A DNA stretch of 64,000 bases from Salinigranum marinum (GTDB lineage Archaea > Halobacteriota > Halobacteria > Halobacteriales > Haloferacaceae), in NCBI RefSeq assembly GCF_024228675.1, contig NZ_CP100461.1, positions 3,903,398 to 3,967,397 of the forward strand, given 5' to 3'. This document shows, in pieces, positions 34,038 to 44,292 of this stretch. Each line of letters opens with the position of its first letter. Position 1 is the stretch's first letter. The notes beneath the pieces are model-generated. The model was not told the DNA's origin. It did no database searches and saw only the letters and a program-made list of their open reading frames with translations. Position numbers and translations under genes: made by a program.

Positions 34038-34733
34038 ATGACTGTCCCTCAGTTCAACCACAGCGTCGCGGCCCAGCACCACCGCATCGACGCGGACGAG
34101 TGGGACGACATCTACGTCGTCGGCGACGTCCACGGCTGTCTGCGCGAACTCCGGACGCTCGTCGACCGCATCGGTCCCTCGGACGACGACCTCCTCGTCT
34201 TCGTCGGCGACCTCGTCCGGAAAGGTCCCGACAGCAAGGGCGTCGTCGACTACGTCCGCGAGGCGGACAACATGGTCACGATCCGCGGCAACAACGAGGA
34301 GAAGCTCCTCCGGGGGACCAAGGAACTGCCGGAACTCACCCACGACGACCTCGCGTGGATCCGCTCGCTCCCCGTGGCGATCTCCTTCGAGGACGCGCTC
34401 GTCGTCCACGGCGGCGTCGATCCACGGAAGTCTCTGGCGGAGCACGACGTCGACGACCTCTTGGAGATGCGGTCGCTATCGAGCGGCTACGAGCGCCCCT
34501 TCTGGTGGGAACGACACGACGGCCCGCAGACGGTCTTTTTCGGCCACACTCCGATCAACTCGCCTGTCCTCCGCGAGCACGCGGTCGGACTCGACACCGG
34601 CTGCGTGTACGGCGGGTCGCTGACGGCGTACAGCTGGTACGACGAGGCCGTGATCGAACTGGCGACCGACCGGGTCGTCGAGCACCGTCCCGCCTCGAAG
34701 TTCGTCACGCCGCGGCACCCGGTTCGCCAGTGA
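34038..34733 (+). CDS. metallophosphoesterase, Ap4A hydrolase/PrpE-like
   Basis: A 231-residue calcineurin-like phosphoesterase. Metal-site motifs are complete: GDVHGC, GDLVRKGPDS, RGNNEEKL, VVHGGVD and GHTPINSP. The last box and length match symmetrical Ap4A hydrolase and bacterial PrpE rather than large phosphatases. Substrates could be diadenosine polyphosphates or phosphoproteins. Its stop is 31 bases before polyphosphate kinase with no promoter visible between them, so the two form an operon. A phosphate or alarmone link is inferred from that partnership. Confidence 0.88.
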   Translation: MTVPQFNHSVAAQHHRIDADEWDDIYVVGDVHGCLRELRTLVDRIGPSDDDLLVFVGDLVRKGPDSKGVVDYVREADNMVTIRGNNEEKLLRGTKELPELTHDDLAWIRSLPVAISFEDALVVHGGVDPRKSLAEHDVDDLLEMRSLSSGYERPFWWERHDGPQTVFFGHTPINSPVLREHAVGLDTGCVYGGSLTAYSWYDEAVIELATDRVVEHRPASKFVTPRHPVRQ

Positions 34734-34764
34734 ACTCAAGACCCGCCGGAGCCTAACGTCGAGG

Positions 34765-37065
34765 ATGTCGCAGGACGAACTGCCCGGCGACGCCGACCGC
34801 GACGAGCTGTCGGACGGATCGGGCGTCGTTGATGCCGCGGAGACAGCTCCCTCGTCGGATGCGGCCGTCGACGCCGATCGGGTCGACCTCGACGATCCCG
34901 CGCTGTATCTCAACCGCGAACTGTCCGAGTTGGCCTTCCAGCGCCGCGTCCTCCACGAAGCCGTCGACGAGCGCAACCCGCTGTTGGAGCGCGTGAAGTT
35001 CCTCGCCATCTTCACGCGCAACATGGACGAGTTCTTCATGAAACGGGTGGGGGGACTCAAACAGCAGATGGACGCCGGCGTCACCGAGCTGACGCCCGAC
35101 GGCCGGACGCCCGAGGAACAGTGGGAAGCGATCTTAGAGGAGTCGCGCGACCTCTTCGGCCGACAGGCCGACTGTTACGACGCCGTCCGGTCGGAACTCG
35201 CCGCCGAGGGGATCCGCATCGTCGACTGGGACGGCCTCTCCGACGCCGAACGCGCCGACCTGCGGGACTACTTCGAGCAGTCCGTCCTTCCGACGCTGAC
35301 GCCGCTGACGTTCGACCCCGCCCATCCGTTCCCGTTCATCTCGAACCTCTCGCTGTCGCTTGCGGTGCTCACGCGCGACGACGCCGACGTGAAGTTCTCC
35401 CGGGTGAAGATCCCGCGCAACCGACCGCGACTCGTCCGCGTCGGCGACGACGACCACCGCTACGTCCGGCTCGAACACGTCGTCGAGGCGAACCTCGACC
35501 TCCTCTTCCCGAACGTCGAGGTGATCGACACCTCGCTGTTCCGCGTCACCAGAAACGCCGAGGTCAGGCGGAACGAGGAGATCGCAGAGGGGCTCATCGG
35601 GGTGATCGAGGACGTGCTCCGCCAGCGCCGGTTTGCGACCGTGGTCCGGCTCGAACTCTCCGCTGACGCGCCGGACCGCGTGCGGGAACTGCTGGTCGAA
35701 CAGTTGGGGGTCGCCGAGCGCGAGGTGTTCGAACACGACGGTCCGCTCGACTTCACGGCGCTGTTCTCGCTCGTCGACGTCGACCGGCCCGAGCTCAAGC
35801 TCGAACCGTGGACGCCGCAGGTCCACCCCCGTTTCGCCGGCGTCGACTCCGACGACCCGGCGGCGCTGTTCGCCGAGATCGGCCGCGAGGACGTGCTCGT
35901 CCACCACCCGTACCACTCGTTTACGACGACCGTCCAGTCGTTTCTCGACGCCGCGGCGTCGGACCCGGACGTGCTCGCGATCAAGGCGGCGATCTACCGC
36001 ACGGCGTCGGACTCGAAGGTCATCGAGCGCCTCATCGAGGCGGCGAAGAACGGCAAGCAGGTGGCGGTGATGGTCGAACTCAAAGCGCGGTTCGACGAGG
36101 AGAACAACCTCCGGTGGGTCAAACGCCTCGAGGAGGAAGGCATCCACGTCGCCTACGGCACGATCGGCCTGAAGACCCACTCCAAGACGGCGCTAGTCGT
36201 CCGCGAGGAAGACGACGGCGTCCGGCTGTACTCCCACGTCGCCACGGGCAACTACCACTCCGAGACGGCGAAGACGTACACCGACCTCGGGCTCCTGACG
36301 ACCGACCGCGACGTTGGCCAGGACCTGGTGAAGCTGTTCAACTTCTTCACGGGCCACTCCCTGCACGAGTCGTACCGCAAGCTGCTCGTCGCCCCGGAGA
36401 ACATGCGCCGGGAGTTCACCCGGCTCGTCCGTCGGGAGGCCGACCACGCTCGCGCGGGTCGCGAGGCGAAGATCGTCTTGAAGATGAACTCGCTGGAGGA
36501 TCCGGAGATGGTGAAAGAGCTGTACCGTGCGTCGATCGCCGGCGTCGACATCGATCTTCTCGTCCGCGGCATCTGCCGGCTCCGCCCCGGCATCGACGGC
36601 GTGAGCGACACCGTCTCCGTCTCGTCGGTCGTCGGGCGCTTCCTCGAACACTCGCGGATCTTCTACTTCGAAAACGGGGGGCAGTCGGAGACCCCCCAGG
36701 CAGCCGGTGAGGCCGGCGACGGGAGCGGCCCCGAGTACTACATCGGCTCGGCGGACTGGATGACGCGCAACCTCGACCGCCGCGTCGAAGCCGTCACGCC
36801 CGTCGAGAACCCCGCCCTGCGGGCGGAGCTCCAGTTCGTCCTCGACGCCATGCGCGAGGACAACCGCAAGCGCTGGGTGATGGATTCGGACGGGAGCTAC
36901 GAACAGGTCACGCCGGGCGACGACCCGGTCCGGAACACCCACCGGCGGCTGATGCGCCGCGCTGAGCGGTCGGTCCCCGAGGCGGACCGGACCGCGGGGT
37001 TCGCCGACGACGCGACCCGCGACTCCGGCGTCGACCTCGACGACGTGTTCACCGACGATCGGTAG
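34765..37065 (+). CDS. ppk: polyphosphate kinase 1
   Basis: A 766-residue PPK1 that makes polyphosphate from ATP. The N-terminal domain starts at YLNRELSELAFQRRVL after an acidic 50-residue head. The catalytic core holds KAAIYRTASDSKVIERL and the phospho-accepting His in IGLKTHSKTALVV. The second phospholipase D-like half has YIGSADWMTRNLDRRVE. An extra Gly/Glu linker of about 20 residues interrupts the region before the second half (near residue 645). It lies downstream of a metallophosphoesterase in the same operon. The long gap after it holds dispersed repeats. Confidence 0.95.
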   Translation: MSQDELPGDADRDELSDGSGVVDAAETAPSSDAAVDADRVDLDDPALYLNRELSELAFQRRVLHEAVDERNPLLERVKFLAIFTRNMDEFFMKRVGGLKQQMDAGVTELTPDGRTPEEQWEAILEESRDLFGRQADCYDAVRSELAAEGIRIVDWDGLSDAERADLRDYFEQSVLPTLTPLTFDPAHPFPFISNLSLSLAVLTRDDADVKFSRVKIPRNRPRLVRVGDDDHRYVRLEHVVEANLDLLFPNVEVIDTSLFRVTRNAEVRRNEEIAEGLIGVIEDVLRQRRFATVVRLELSADAPDRVRELLVEQLGVAEREVFEHDGPLDFTALFSLVDVDRPELKLEPWTPQVHPRFAGVDSDDPAALFAEIGREDVLVHHPYHSFTTTVQSFLDAAASDPDVLAIKAAIYRTASDSKVIERLIEAAKNGKQVAVMVELKARFDEENNLRWVKRLEEEGIHVAYGTIGLKTHSKTALVVREEDDGVRLYSHVATGNYHSETAKTYTDLGLLTTDRDVGQDLVKLFNFFTGHSLHESYRKLLVAPENMRREFTRLVRREADHARAGREAKIVLKMNSLEDPEMVKELYRASIAGVDIDLLVRGICRLRPGIDGVSDTVSVSSVVGRFLEHSRIFYFENGGQSETPQAAGEAGDGSGPEYYIGSADWMTRNLDRRVEAVTPVENPALRAELQFVLDAMREDNRKRWVMDSDGSYEQVTPGDDPVRNTHRRLMRRAERSVPEADRTAGFADDATRDSGVDLDDVFTDDR

Positions 37066-37167
37066 TGCTCGGCCATCGGGTGGTGGATGGGGTGGGCTCT
37101 TCGCGTTCCGTGAGTGGTCGCGTTCCGTGAGCAATCAGGCTCTCCGAGCGAGACAACTGCGTCAGTC

Positions 37168-37290
37168 CATAGGGCGGTGACGCCTCGCCCTCCCCAGCCG
37201 ACTCGTTCGCTCGTTTCACTCGCTCACTCGCCCCTCGCGCGAGTCGCTCACTGCGTTCGCTCCCGCGCGTCGACCGCCGCGAGCGGTGTG
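37168..37290 (-). repeat. dispersed GC-rich intergenic repeat, copy 2a
   Basis: Read on the minus strand this copy shows the family landmarks: GCGCGAGGGGCGAG, then CGAACGAGTCGGCTGGGGAGG, ending GGCGTCACCGCCCTATGG. It faces copy 2b head-to-head. Its tail (GAGGCGTCACCG) is nearly the same as that of copy 3b at 49228-49350. Confidence 0.65.
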
Positions 37291-37447
37291 GTGGCGCGTG
37301 TCGTCGCGGCCTCTGTGGTCGTTCCCGTGAGGCATCCGAACGGGAGCCAGCGAGGCCGTGGTCTCGCCTGGCGACGGACGCGTGAGGGATGAGTGGACGA
37401 GTGAACGGCGTGAGCGAGTGAGCGACTCGGCTGGGGAGGTCTTCGGG
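37282..37447 (+). repeat. dispersed GC-rich intergenic repeat, copy 2b
   Basis: The plus-strand copy begins GCGGTGTGGTGGCGCG (37282-37297), has GCGTGAGGGATGAG in the middle (37380-37392) and ends ACTCGGCTGGGGAGG (37425-37439). It has about 60 extra bases after the left landmark compared with copy 1. Confidence 0.65.
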
Positions 37448-37583
37448 CGTGAGCGAGACGAACGACCGAACGGCTCGGAGCGCCGCGGGCGCTCCGGTGG
37501 CGCGGCCGCACCGTCCTGGCGCATCGTCCCCTGTCGGTCAACGAACCACTGCCTCGTCCACTCGCCAGGTCACGAACCGAACG

Positions 37584-39254
37584 TCACCGATCCACCTCAC
37601 CCATGATCGTGTCGAGACTCCCGAGCGCCGCGATCATGTCGGGGACGTGTTCGCCCTCGGCCATCTCGGGCAGGGCCTGGAGGTTCGAGAACGAGGGGCC
37701 GCGGATCTTGAAGCGCGCGGGCTTGTCGGTGCCGTCGCTCCGGATGTAGATCCCGAGTTCGCCCTTCGCGGCCTCGACGGCCCGGTAGATCTCGGTGTCG
37801 TCCTCGGGCCGCAGGGTCCGCGGGACGTTCGCCTGGATCTCCCTGTCCTCTTCGGGCCAGTCCTCCAGTCGGTCGACGCACTGCTCGACGATCTTCGCCG
37901 ACTCCTCGACCTCCCGGAGGCGGACCAGCAGTCGGGAGAAGTTGTCACAGCCGTCTTCGGTGACGACCTCCCAGTCGAGGTCCGGGTAGGAGCCGTAGGG
38001 GTCGTCGCGGCGGAGGTCGTAGTCGATCCCCGACCCGCGGGCGACCGGGCCGGTGACGCCGTACTCCTTGGCGACCGCCGGCGGAAGGACGCCCGTATCG
38101 ACCGTGCGCATCTGCAGGATCTCGTTCGCAGTCAGCAGGTCGTGGTACTCCTCCAGCGCGCCCGCGAAGCCGTCGACAAAGTCCCGCACCTTCTCGAAAA
38201 AGTCCTCCCGCGGTTCGGGGAGGTCCCAGACGACGCCGCCGAGCCGGAAGTAGTTGAACATCAGCCGCTGGCCCGTCAGGTCCTCGAGGAGGTTCTGCAC
38301 CCGCTCGCGGTCGGTGATCGCGTACATGAACGTCGCGGTGAAGTCGCCGGTGACGTCCAGCGCGTACGCGCCGACCGCGAGCATATGCGCGAGGATGCGG
38401 GAGAGTTCGGCGCTCAGCGTCCGTAGGAGCCGGGCGTACTCGGGGACGTCGATCCCGGCCAACTCTTCGGCGACACGCGCGTAGGCCCACTCGTTGAGCA
38501 GGCCCCCGCCGCTCCAGTCCCAGCGGTCGGGGTACGGCATGATCTGATACCGGTAGGTCCCCTGCTGGCACATCTGCTCCTCACACCGGTGGATGTAGCC
38601 GATGTCGGGGTCGAGGTCGACGACCTGCTCGCCGTCGAGGACGGCTTCGAGGTGGAGCACGCCGTGGGTCGCCGGGTGGTGTGGCCCGATGTTGATGAAC
38701 ATCGTCTCGCCCGCGCGGTGGTCTTCGTCGATCGGGTTGGCGTGTTCGGTGTACGGGACGATCTGAGGGCGGTCCTGGTCGTAGTCGAGCGAGAGCGGGT
38801 GGCCCTGCCACGTCTCGGGGAGGAGGATCCGTCGGAGATCGGGGTGGCCCTCGTACTCGATCCCTACCAGATCGTAGGCCTCCCGTTCGTGCCACTCGGC
38901 CGTTCTGAACACGGGTTCGGCGGTCTGGCTCTTCGGGGCGCCCTTCGACGTGGGAACGACCACGCTCACCTCCCGGGTCCGGTCGTCGTACGAGGTGAGG
39001 TGGTAGATCGACTCGTAGCGGTCCTCGTACTCCTGGCTCGTCACGCACGAGAGGTGGTCGAAGCCAGCCTCGTCTCTGAGCGTCGACAGCACGTCCTGGA
39101 CCGCGTCCGGACGGATCACCACCGCCGGTGCGTTGACGTGGTCCTCGAAGCCGAGGACGCGGTCGCCCAGGAGCGCCCGGAGCGCGGTGCGGGGGTCGTC
39201 GCGGACGTCGGGGCGGGTCGTCGCCGCGACGTCCGACGTCTGGGAGGGAGACAT
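37584..39254 (-). CDS. nuoCD: NADH-quinone oxidoreductase subunit CD (fused NuoC-NuoD), orphan
   Basis: A 556-residue fusion. NuoC occupies residues about 1-170 (FDHLSCVTSQEYEDRYESIYHL and the signature EREAYDLVGIEYEGHPDLRRIL). NuoD runs from GPHHPATHGVLHL to the C-terminus DTIMGEVDR, with the quinone-site motif GPHHPATHG. These subunits form the quinone-binding arm of complex I. The ATG at 39254 gives MSPSQTSDVAATT; the open frame further upstream overlaps a divergent gene. No other nuo gene flanks it, which is unusual because haloarchaeal nuo genes are normally clustered. It is intact and shows no decay. Confidence 0.93.
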   Translation of the reverse strand: MSPSQTSDVAATTRPDVRDDPRTALRALLGDRVLGFEDHVNAPAVVIRPDAVQDVLSTLRDEAGFDHLSCVTSQEYEDRYESIYHLTSYDDRTREVSVVVPTSKGAPKSQTAEPVFRTAEWHEREAYDLVGIEYEGHPDLRRILLPETWQGHPLSLDYDQDRPQIVPYTEHANPIDEDHRAGETMFINIGPHHPATHGVLHLEAVLDGEQVVDLDPDIGYIHRCEEQMCQQGTYRYQIMPYPDRWDWSGGGLLNEWAYARVAEELAGIDVPEYARLLRTLSAELSRILAHMLAVGAYALDVTGDFTATFMYAITDRERVQNLLEDLTGQRLMFNYFRLGGVVWDLPEPREDFFEKVRDFVDGFAGALEEYHDLLTANEILQMRTVDTGVLPPAVAKEYGVTGPVARGSGIDYDLRRDDPYGSYPDLDWEVVTEDGCDNFSRLLVRLREVEESAKIVEQCVDRLEDWPEEDREIQANVPRTLRPEDDTEIYRAVEAAKGELGIYIRSDGTDKPARFKIRGPSFSNLQALPEMAEGEHVPDMIAALGSLDTIMGEVDR

Positions 39255-39339
39255 GCTCGGACCGACGGCAGCCAGCGTCCTCGGCGTTCTGCCGCATGCG
39301 TGCGGCGCTTTTATTCCATCGCCGGCCGAGGCGGGCCGT

Positions 39340-40053
39340 ATGCGAGCCCTGCGTCTCCGCCTGCATCCCGACCCCGATGCGATCCACCCGATGCACGAGT
39401 TCGTGATCCGACACGACGGGTTCACCCGGGCGCGACTCCTCGCGGAGGGCGAGCGGCGACCGGGCGGAAGCGACGGAAACGACGACGTCGACGAGATGGC
39501 CGACGAACCGCAGGCACTCCTGTTTCACGTCGAGGGCTCCGACCCCGCACGCGAGGCGTACGCCGCGGCGCTGCGCGACACCGACAGCGTCGCCGAATTC
39601 GAACTCGACCGCCGCGGCGACGTGCTCTACGCGTACGTGCTGGAGGCGCGGTCGCCGTTCGACACGCGGCTGGCGGCGACGTTCACCCGACTCCAGCTCG
39701 TGATCGTTCCGCCCGTGGAGTTCGTCGCCGACCGGACGATCCGGCTCACGGTCGTCGGCGGCGCGAGCGCGGTCCAGTCGGCGGTCGAGGCGCTCCCGGC
39801 GGCGGTCGAGGCGGAGGTGCGCCGGATCGGCGGCTTCGACGGTGCCGTCGTGGATTCGTCGCCCGCGGCGGCGCTCACCACGCGACAGCGCGAGGCGGTC
39901 GCGGCGGCGGTCGACGCCGGCTACTACGGCGCGACGCGCGAGGGGAGCGTCGCGGCCGTGGCCGAGACACTCGACTGTTCGACGGGGACGGCGGCCGAAC
40001 ACCTCCGCAAGGCCGAGGCCCGGGTGATGCGTGCGGTCGTCGGCGAACGGTGA
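39340..40053 (+). CDS. Bat-type HTH-10 transcriptional regulator
   Basis: A 237-residue regulator. The C-terminal HTH-10 domain (TTRQREAVAAAVDAGYYGATREGSVAAVAETLDCSTGTAAEHLRKAEARVM) is the bacterio-opsin-activator type found in many haloarchaeal regulators. The N-terminal part (residues 1-170) resembles the associated ligand or sensor module, beginning MRALRLRLHPDPDAIHPMHEFV. TATA-like CTTTTATTCC (39309-39318) is 26 bases before the ATG, so it is leaderless. It is divergent from nuoCD, 85 bases away, which makes control of nuoCD worth testing (inference). Confidence 0.88.
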   Translation: MRALRLRLHPDPDAIHPMHEFVIRHDGFTRARLLAEGERRPGGSDGNDDVDEMADEPQALLFHVEGSDPAREAYAAALRDTDSVAEFELDRRGDVLYAYVLEARSPFDTRLAATFTRLQLVIVPPVEFVADRTIRLTVVGGASAVQSAVEALPAAVEAEVRRIGGFDGAVVDSSPAAALTTRQREAVAAAVDAGYYGATREGSVAAVAETLDCSTGTAAEHLRKAEARVMRAVVGER

Positions 40054-40080
40054 CGCTCTCCGTCGGCCCCGTCGCGGTCG

Positions 40081-40959
40081 TCACCGCTCGGCCACGGCGG
40101 TCTGCATCGCGTCGCTGTTGTACGCGCTCCCGACGCCCTCGGCGTCGAGGACGATCAGTCCCGCCGTCGACCCGGTCTCGTCGGCGAACGCCGCGATCGC
40201 GGCCTCGGCGGCCGACTGGGCGCTCGCGCCCGCGCCGAGACGGTCGACGGCCCGCCGCGTGAGCGTCACGCGGGCGATGTCCTCGCCGGCCCCGGTCGCG
40301 GAGGCGCCGCCCGCCGCCCCGCAGTAGAAGCCGGAGCCGACCTGCGGGACGTCGCCGACCCGGCCGGCGAGGGCGAACCACCGCCCGCCGGTCGACGTCG
40401 CCGCCGCGAACGTCTCGCCGTCGCCGGCGACCGCGCCGACGGTGTCGTGGTCGGTGGTGGGGTCCGCCCCGCCCGCGTCGTCGCCGAAGCGGTCACGGAG
40501 CCACGCGAGCTGGTCGGCCGCGTCCCCGTGCGGGGGGTCCGCCGCCGCGAACCGCTCGCGGGTCGCCTCGGTCAGGAGATCGACGCCGGTCTCGACGCCG
40601 ACGCACTCGGCGAACGCCTCCCCGGGCGGGCCCGCCAGCAGGACGTGCGGCGTCTCCACACAGACGGCTCGGGCGACGGAGATCGGGTGTTCGACGCCCG
40701 CGAGGGAGGCGACCGCGCCGATTTCTCCCCCAGAAGTCATCACGCCGGCGTCGACCCGGACCCGACCGTCGGACTGGACCGCCCCGCCGCGGCCGGCGTT
40801 GAACCGCTCGTCGCGTTCGAGCGTCCGGAGGGCGGCCTCGACCGCGTCGACCGGCGTCGACGCGCCGACGCCGGCGGCGGCCGCGTCGTCGAGGACGGCC
40901 TGTCTGGCCGCCGGCGCGGCGGGAGACGATCCGGCTCCACCGTGAACGATGAGTCGCAC
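40081..40959 (-). CDS. isoaspartyl peptidase / L-asparaginase (Ntn hydrolase)
   Basis: A 292-residue plant-type asparaginase precursor. The start MRLIVHGGAGS and the inner FNAGRGGAVQSDG are diagnostic. The autoprocessing site and nucleophile is Thr173 in DHDTVGAVA, which splits the chain into about 172- and 120-residue subunits. The later GSGFYCG motif is the substrate loop. It can hydrolyse asparagine and/or remove isoaspartyl dipeptides; the preference is not readable. TATA-like GGCTATAAGTC (minus strand, near 40984) is 26 bases before the ATG. Confidence 0.92.
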   Translation of the reverse strand: MRLIVHGGAGSSPAAPAARQAVLDDAAAAGVGASTPVDAVEAALRTLERDERFNAGRGGAVQSDGRVRVDAGVMTSGGEIGAVASLAGVEHPISVARAVCVETPHVLLAGPPGEAFAECVGVETGVDLLTEATRERFAAADPPHGDAADQLAWLRDRFGDDAGGADPTTDHDTVGAVAGDGETFAAATSTGGRWFALAGRVGDVPQVGSGFYCGAAGGASATGAGEDIARVTLTRRAVDRLGAGASAQSAAEAAIAAFADETGSTAGLIVLDAEGVGSAYNSDAMQTAVAER

Positions 40960-41126
40960 GTTCGACCCTGTCGTGGCGTCGACTTATAGCCCGCCGACCG
41001 CGCTCCGGTGGCCCCCCGTCCGCCGTCATCGATCGATCCCGCGGCCGCGGTTCGTACTCGTCTTCTGTCACTTGTTGACGGAGAACGGCAGGCCTTTTAA
41101 CGTGGTCTGGAAAGTCGTGGTTGTTC

Positions 41127-42392
<1,266 letters not shown>

Positions 42393-42573
42393 GCGACTCG
42401 ACTCCACGCTCCGATTTCCCGACCGTCGTTCGGTTCGCTCACCGTCTCGTGTGGGACCCCTCCCGGCCCGACGCGACACGCGCGAATCTGCCCGACATCG
42501 TCTTTTTATCGGCCGGACGTCGTCTCTCTCGCCGTCAGCGACGGGACGACCGACGGTGACTCGGCCCGTCGGT

Positions 42574-42807
42574 TCACTCCCCCGACTCGGTCGTGTCGAG
42601 GCCGAGCGTCGCGTTCGCGCCGCAGAAGCACGTGGTCGCGTTGAAGCCGGCCCCGAGCGCGCCGAGCGCCGCGAGTCCGCCGAGCGCCGCGAGTCCGCCG
42701 AGCGAGCGGCTTCCCGACCGGAGCGCACGCACGGCGACCACCGCCAGTCCGACGGCGAGCAGTCCGCGGGCGATCCTGTCGGCACCGCCGACGTTTCGTT
42801 CGGTCAT
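42574..42807 (-). CDS. DUF2892 (YgaP-type) small membrane protein
   Basis: A 77-residue protein opening MTERNVGGADRIARGLLAVGLAVVAVRAL, the DUF2892 pattern, in which NVGxxDRxxR precedes two hydrophobic helices. The second hydrophobic block is built from an 18-base tandem repeat (GGLAALGGLAALGALGAG). A CFCG cysteine pair precedes the acidic tail. DUF2892 domains sit at the C-terminus of rhodanese YgaP in bacteria; stand-alone copies are common in haloarchaea and their function is unknown. It is divergent from the nucleotidyltransferase gene. Confidence 0.78.
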   Translation of the reverse strand: MTERNVGGADRIARGLLAVGLAVVAVRALRSGSRSLGGLAALGGLAALGALGAGFNATTCFCGANATLGLDTTESGE

Positions 42808-42943
42808 GCCCGTTCGTTGGCCCGCGCACGCTAAACGACGACGGCCCCTCACTGGGTGACCGCGCGGCCCGACCACGGGGCCAGCACGCGGTCGACCAAC
42901 CCGACCACGAGGCTTTTACTGGCTGGCACCCGTGTGGGCGGGC

Positions 42944-43660
42944 GTGTACGGCGTCGTTCTCGCGGCCGGCGAGGGAACCCGACTGCGCCCGCTGACGGCC
43001 GAGCGGCCGAAGGGGCTGGTCGAGGTCGCCGGCGTGCCGATCCTGACGCGCTGTTTCGAGACGCTCCGCTCGCTCGGCGTCGACGAACTGGTCGTCGTCG
43101 TGGGCTACCGCGGGGACGACGTCGTCTCGTACTACGGCGACCGATTCGGCGACCTTCCGATCACGTACGCCACACAAGCGGAGCGGAAGGGGTCGGCCCA
43201 CGCGCTGGCGATCGCCGGCGCACACGTCAACGGCGACGCGGTCGTGATGAACGGCGACAACGTCTGCGACGCGACCCTCTCGGCGGTCGTCTCCCGACAC
43301 GCCGAGACCGACGCCGACGCGACCCTCCTCGTCGACCGGGTTCCCCGCGACCGGGCGTCCCGAACCGGTGTGGTCGAGTTCGACGACGACGGCGGCGTCG
43401 TCGGCCTCGTCGAGAAGCCGGACGACCCGCCGTCGACCACGGTCCCGCGGGGCTTCTACGCCTTCTCGCCGCGGATCTTCGAGGCCTGCCGCGCCGTCGA
43501 GCCGTCGCCGACCAGGGAGTACGAACTCACGGCCGCGATCGACCGCCTCCTCGCGGCGGGTGGCCGGGTCGAGACCGTCCCGCTCGACGGCTGGTGCGTC
43601 AACGTGAACACGGCCGCGGACCGCAGCCGGGCCGAACGACGGCTGGGCGAGCGGTCCTGA
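42944..43660 (+). CDS. sugar nucleotidyltransferase
   Basis: A 238-residue NTP transferase. The N-terminal signature VVLAAGEGTRLRPLTAERPKGLVEVAG is complete, followed by the metal Asp in MNGDNVC. Motif VEKPDDPPSTTVPRGFYAF is typical of glucose-1-phosphate thymidylyl/uridylyltransferase-type enzymes, but the nucleotide and sugar are uncertain. I chose the GTG at 42944 because the TATA-like CTTTTACT (42913-42920) is 28 bases upstream; the GTG at 42932 is only 16 bases from it. It is probably involved in surface glycan or S-layer glycosylation precursors (inference). Confidence 0.85.
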   Translation: MYGVVLAAGEGTRLRPLTAERPKGLVEVAGVPILTRCFETLRSLGVDELVVVVGYRGDDVVSYYGDRFGDLPITYATQAERKGSAHALAIAGAHVNGDAVVMNGDNVCDATLSAVVSRHAETDADATLLVDRVPRDRASRTGVVEFDDDGGVVGLVEKPDDPPSTTVPRGFYAFSPRIFEACRAVEPSPTREYELTAAIDRLLAAGGRVETVPLDGWCVNVNTAADRSRAERRLGERS

Positions 43661-43741
43661 GCCGACCCGTCCCCGTCGGCGTTGGTTTCGAACACGCCCG
43701 GTCGCGCGCCGCGCTTCGGGCGACGTTCGCCGCGGCGACGC

Positions 43742-44158
43742 TCAGACCTCCAGCACCTCGACGAGGTTCCCCTCCGGATCGCGGACGAACAGGATCTTGG
43801 TCCCACTGGCCGTCCGCTGGGGGGCGCTCTGGGTTTCGACCTCGGCCGGAAGCGACTCGTAGAACGCGTCCAGGTCGGGCGTCGACAGCCCCACGTGTGC
43901 CGTCCCCGGCCGGTTCACAGTCCCCGATTCGACGGCCGTGCCCTCGGGGTCGTACGCGACGAGTTCGACGCGGACGCCGTCGGCGTCGAGGTGTGCGAAC
44001 TCGGCGCTGGCACCGTCGACGCCGACGCCGGTCGCGAACGCTTCGCCGTCGACCGAGAAGCGGTCGACGACGGCGAGACCGAGGACGTCGCGGTAGAACG
44101 CGACCGCCCGGTCGAGGTCGCTCACGGTCAGCCCGACGTGGTGTGCGCGGGGTGGCAT
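43742..44158 (-). CDS. VOC-family (glyoxalase-like) protein
   Basis: A 138-residue vicinal oxygen chelate protein with two beta-alpha-beta-beta-beta modules. The first is AHHVGLTVSDLDRAVAFYRDVLGLAVV and the second TAHVGLSTPDLDAFYESLP, ending GNLVEVLEV. Candidate metal ligands are His6 or His7, a Glu in the first module, and the His and Glu in the second. Members include glyoxalase I, extradiol dioxygenases and methylmalonyl-CoA epimerase; the reaction cannot be assigned. It is convergent with the nucleotidyltransferase gene. Confidence 0.85.
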   Translation of the reverse strand: MPPRAHHVGLTVSDLDRAVAFYRDVLGLAVVDRFSVDGEAFATGVGVDGASAEFAHLDADGVRVELVAYDPEGTAVESGTVNRPGTAHVGLSTPDLDAFYESLPAEVETQSAPQRTASGTKILFVRDPEGNLVEVLEV

Positions 44159-44292
44159 ACTCGGGTGGGCGTGCGGGCCGGGGATACCGGTTTCGGCTCG
44201 ACGCCACCGCGCCGTCGGGGACGGCCGGCCGCCGGCCGACAGCCGACGAGCGCCCCAACGTCTTTTTGTACCGTCATTTCACTCGGTAGGGT

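Larger units (their letters stand above)
37066..37583. other. intergenic region after ppk, mostly repeats
   Basis: This 518-base gap between convergent ppk and nuoCD is filled from 37168 to 37447 by two facing copies of the dispersed repeat, with a spacer of related GC-rich sequence. Bases 37448-37583 show no gene. Several open frames here are artefacts of the repeat composition. Confidence 0.55.
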
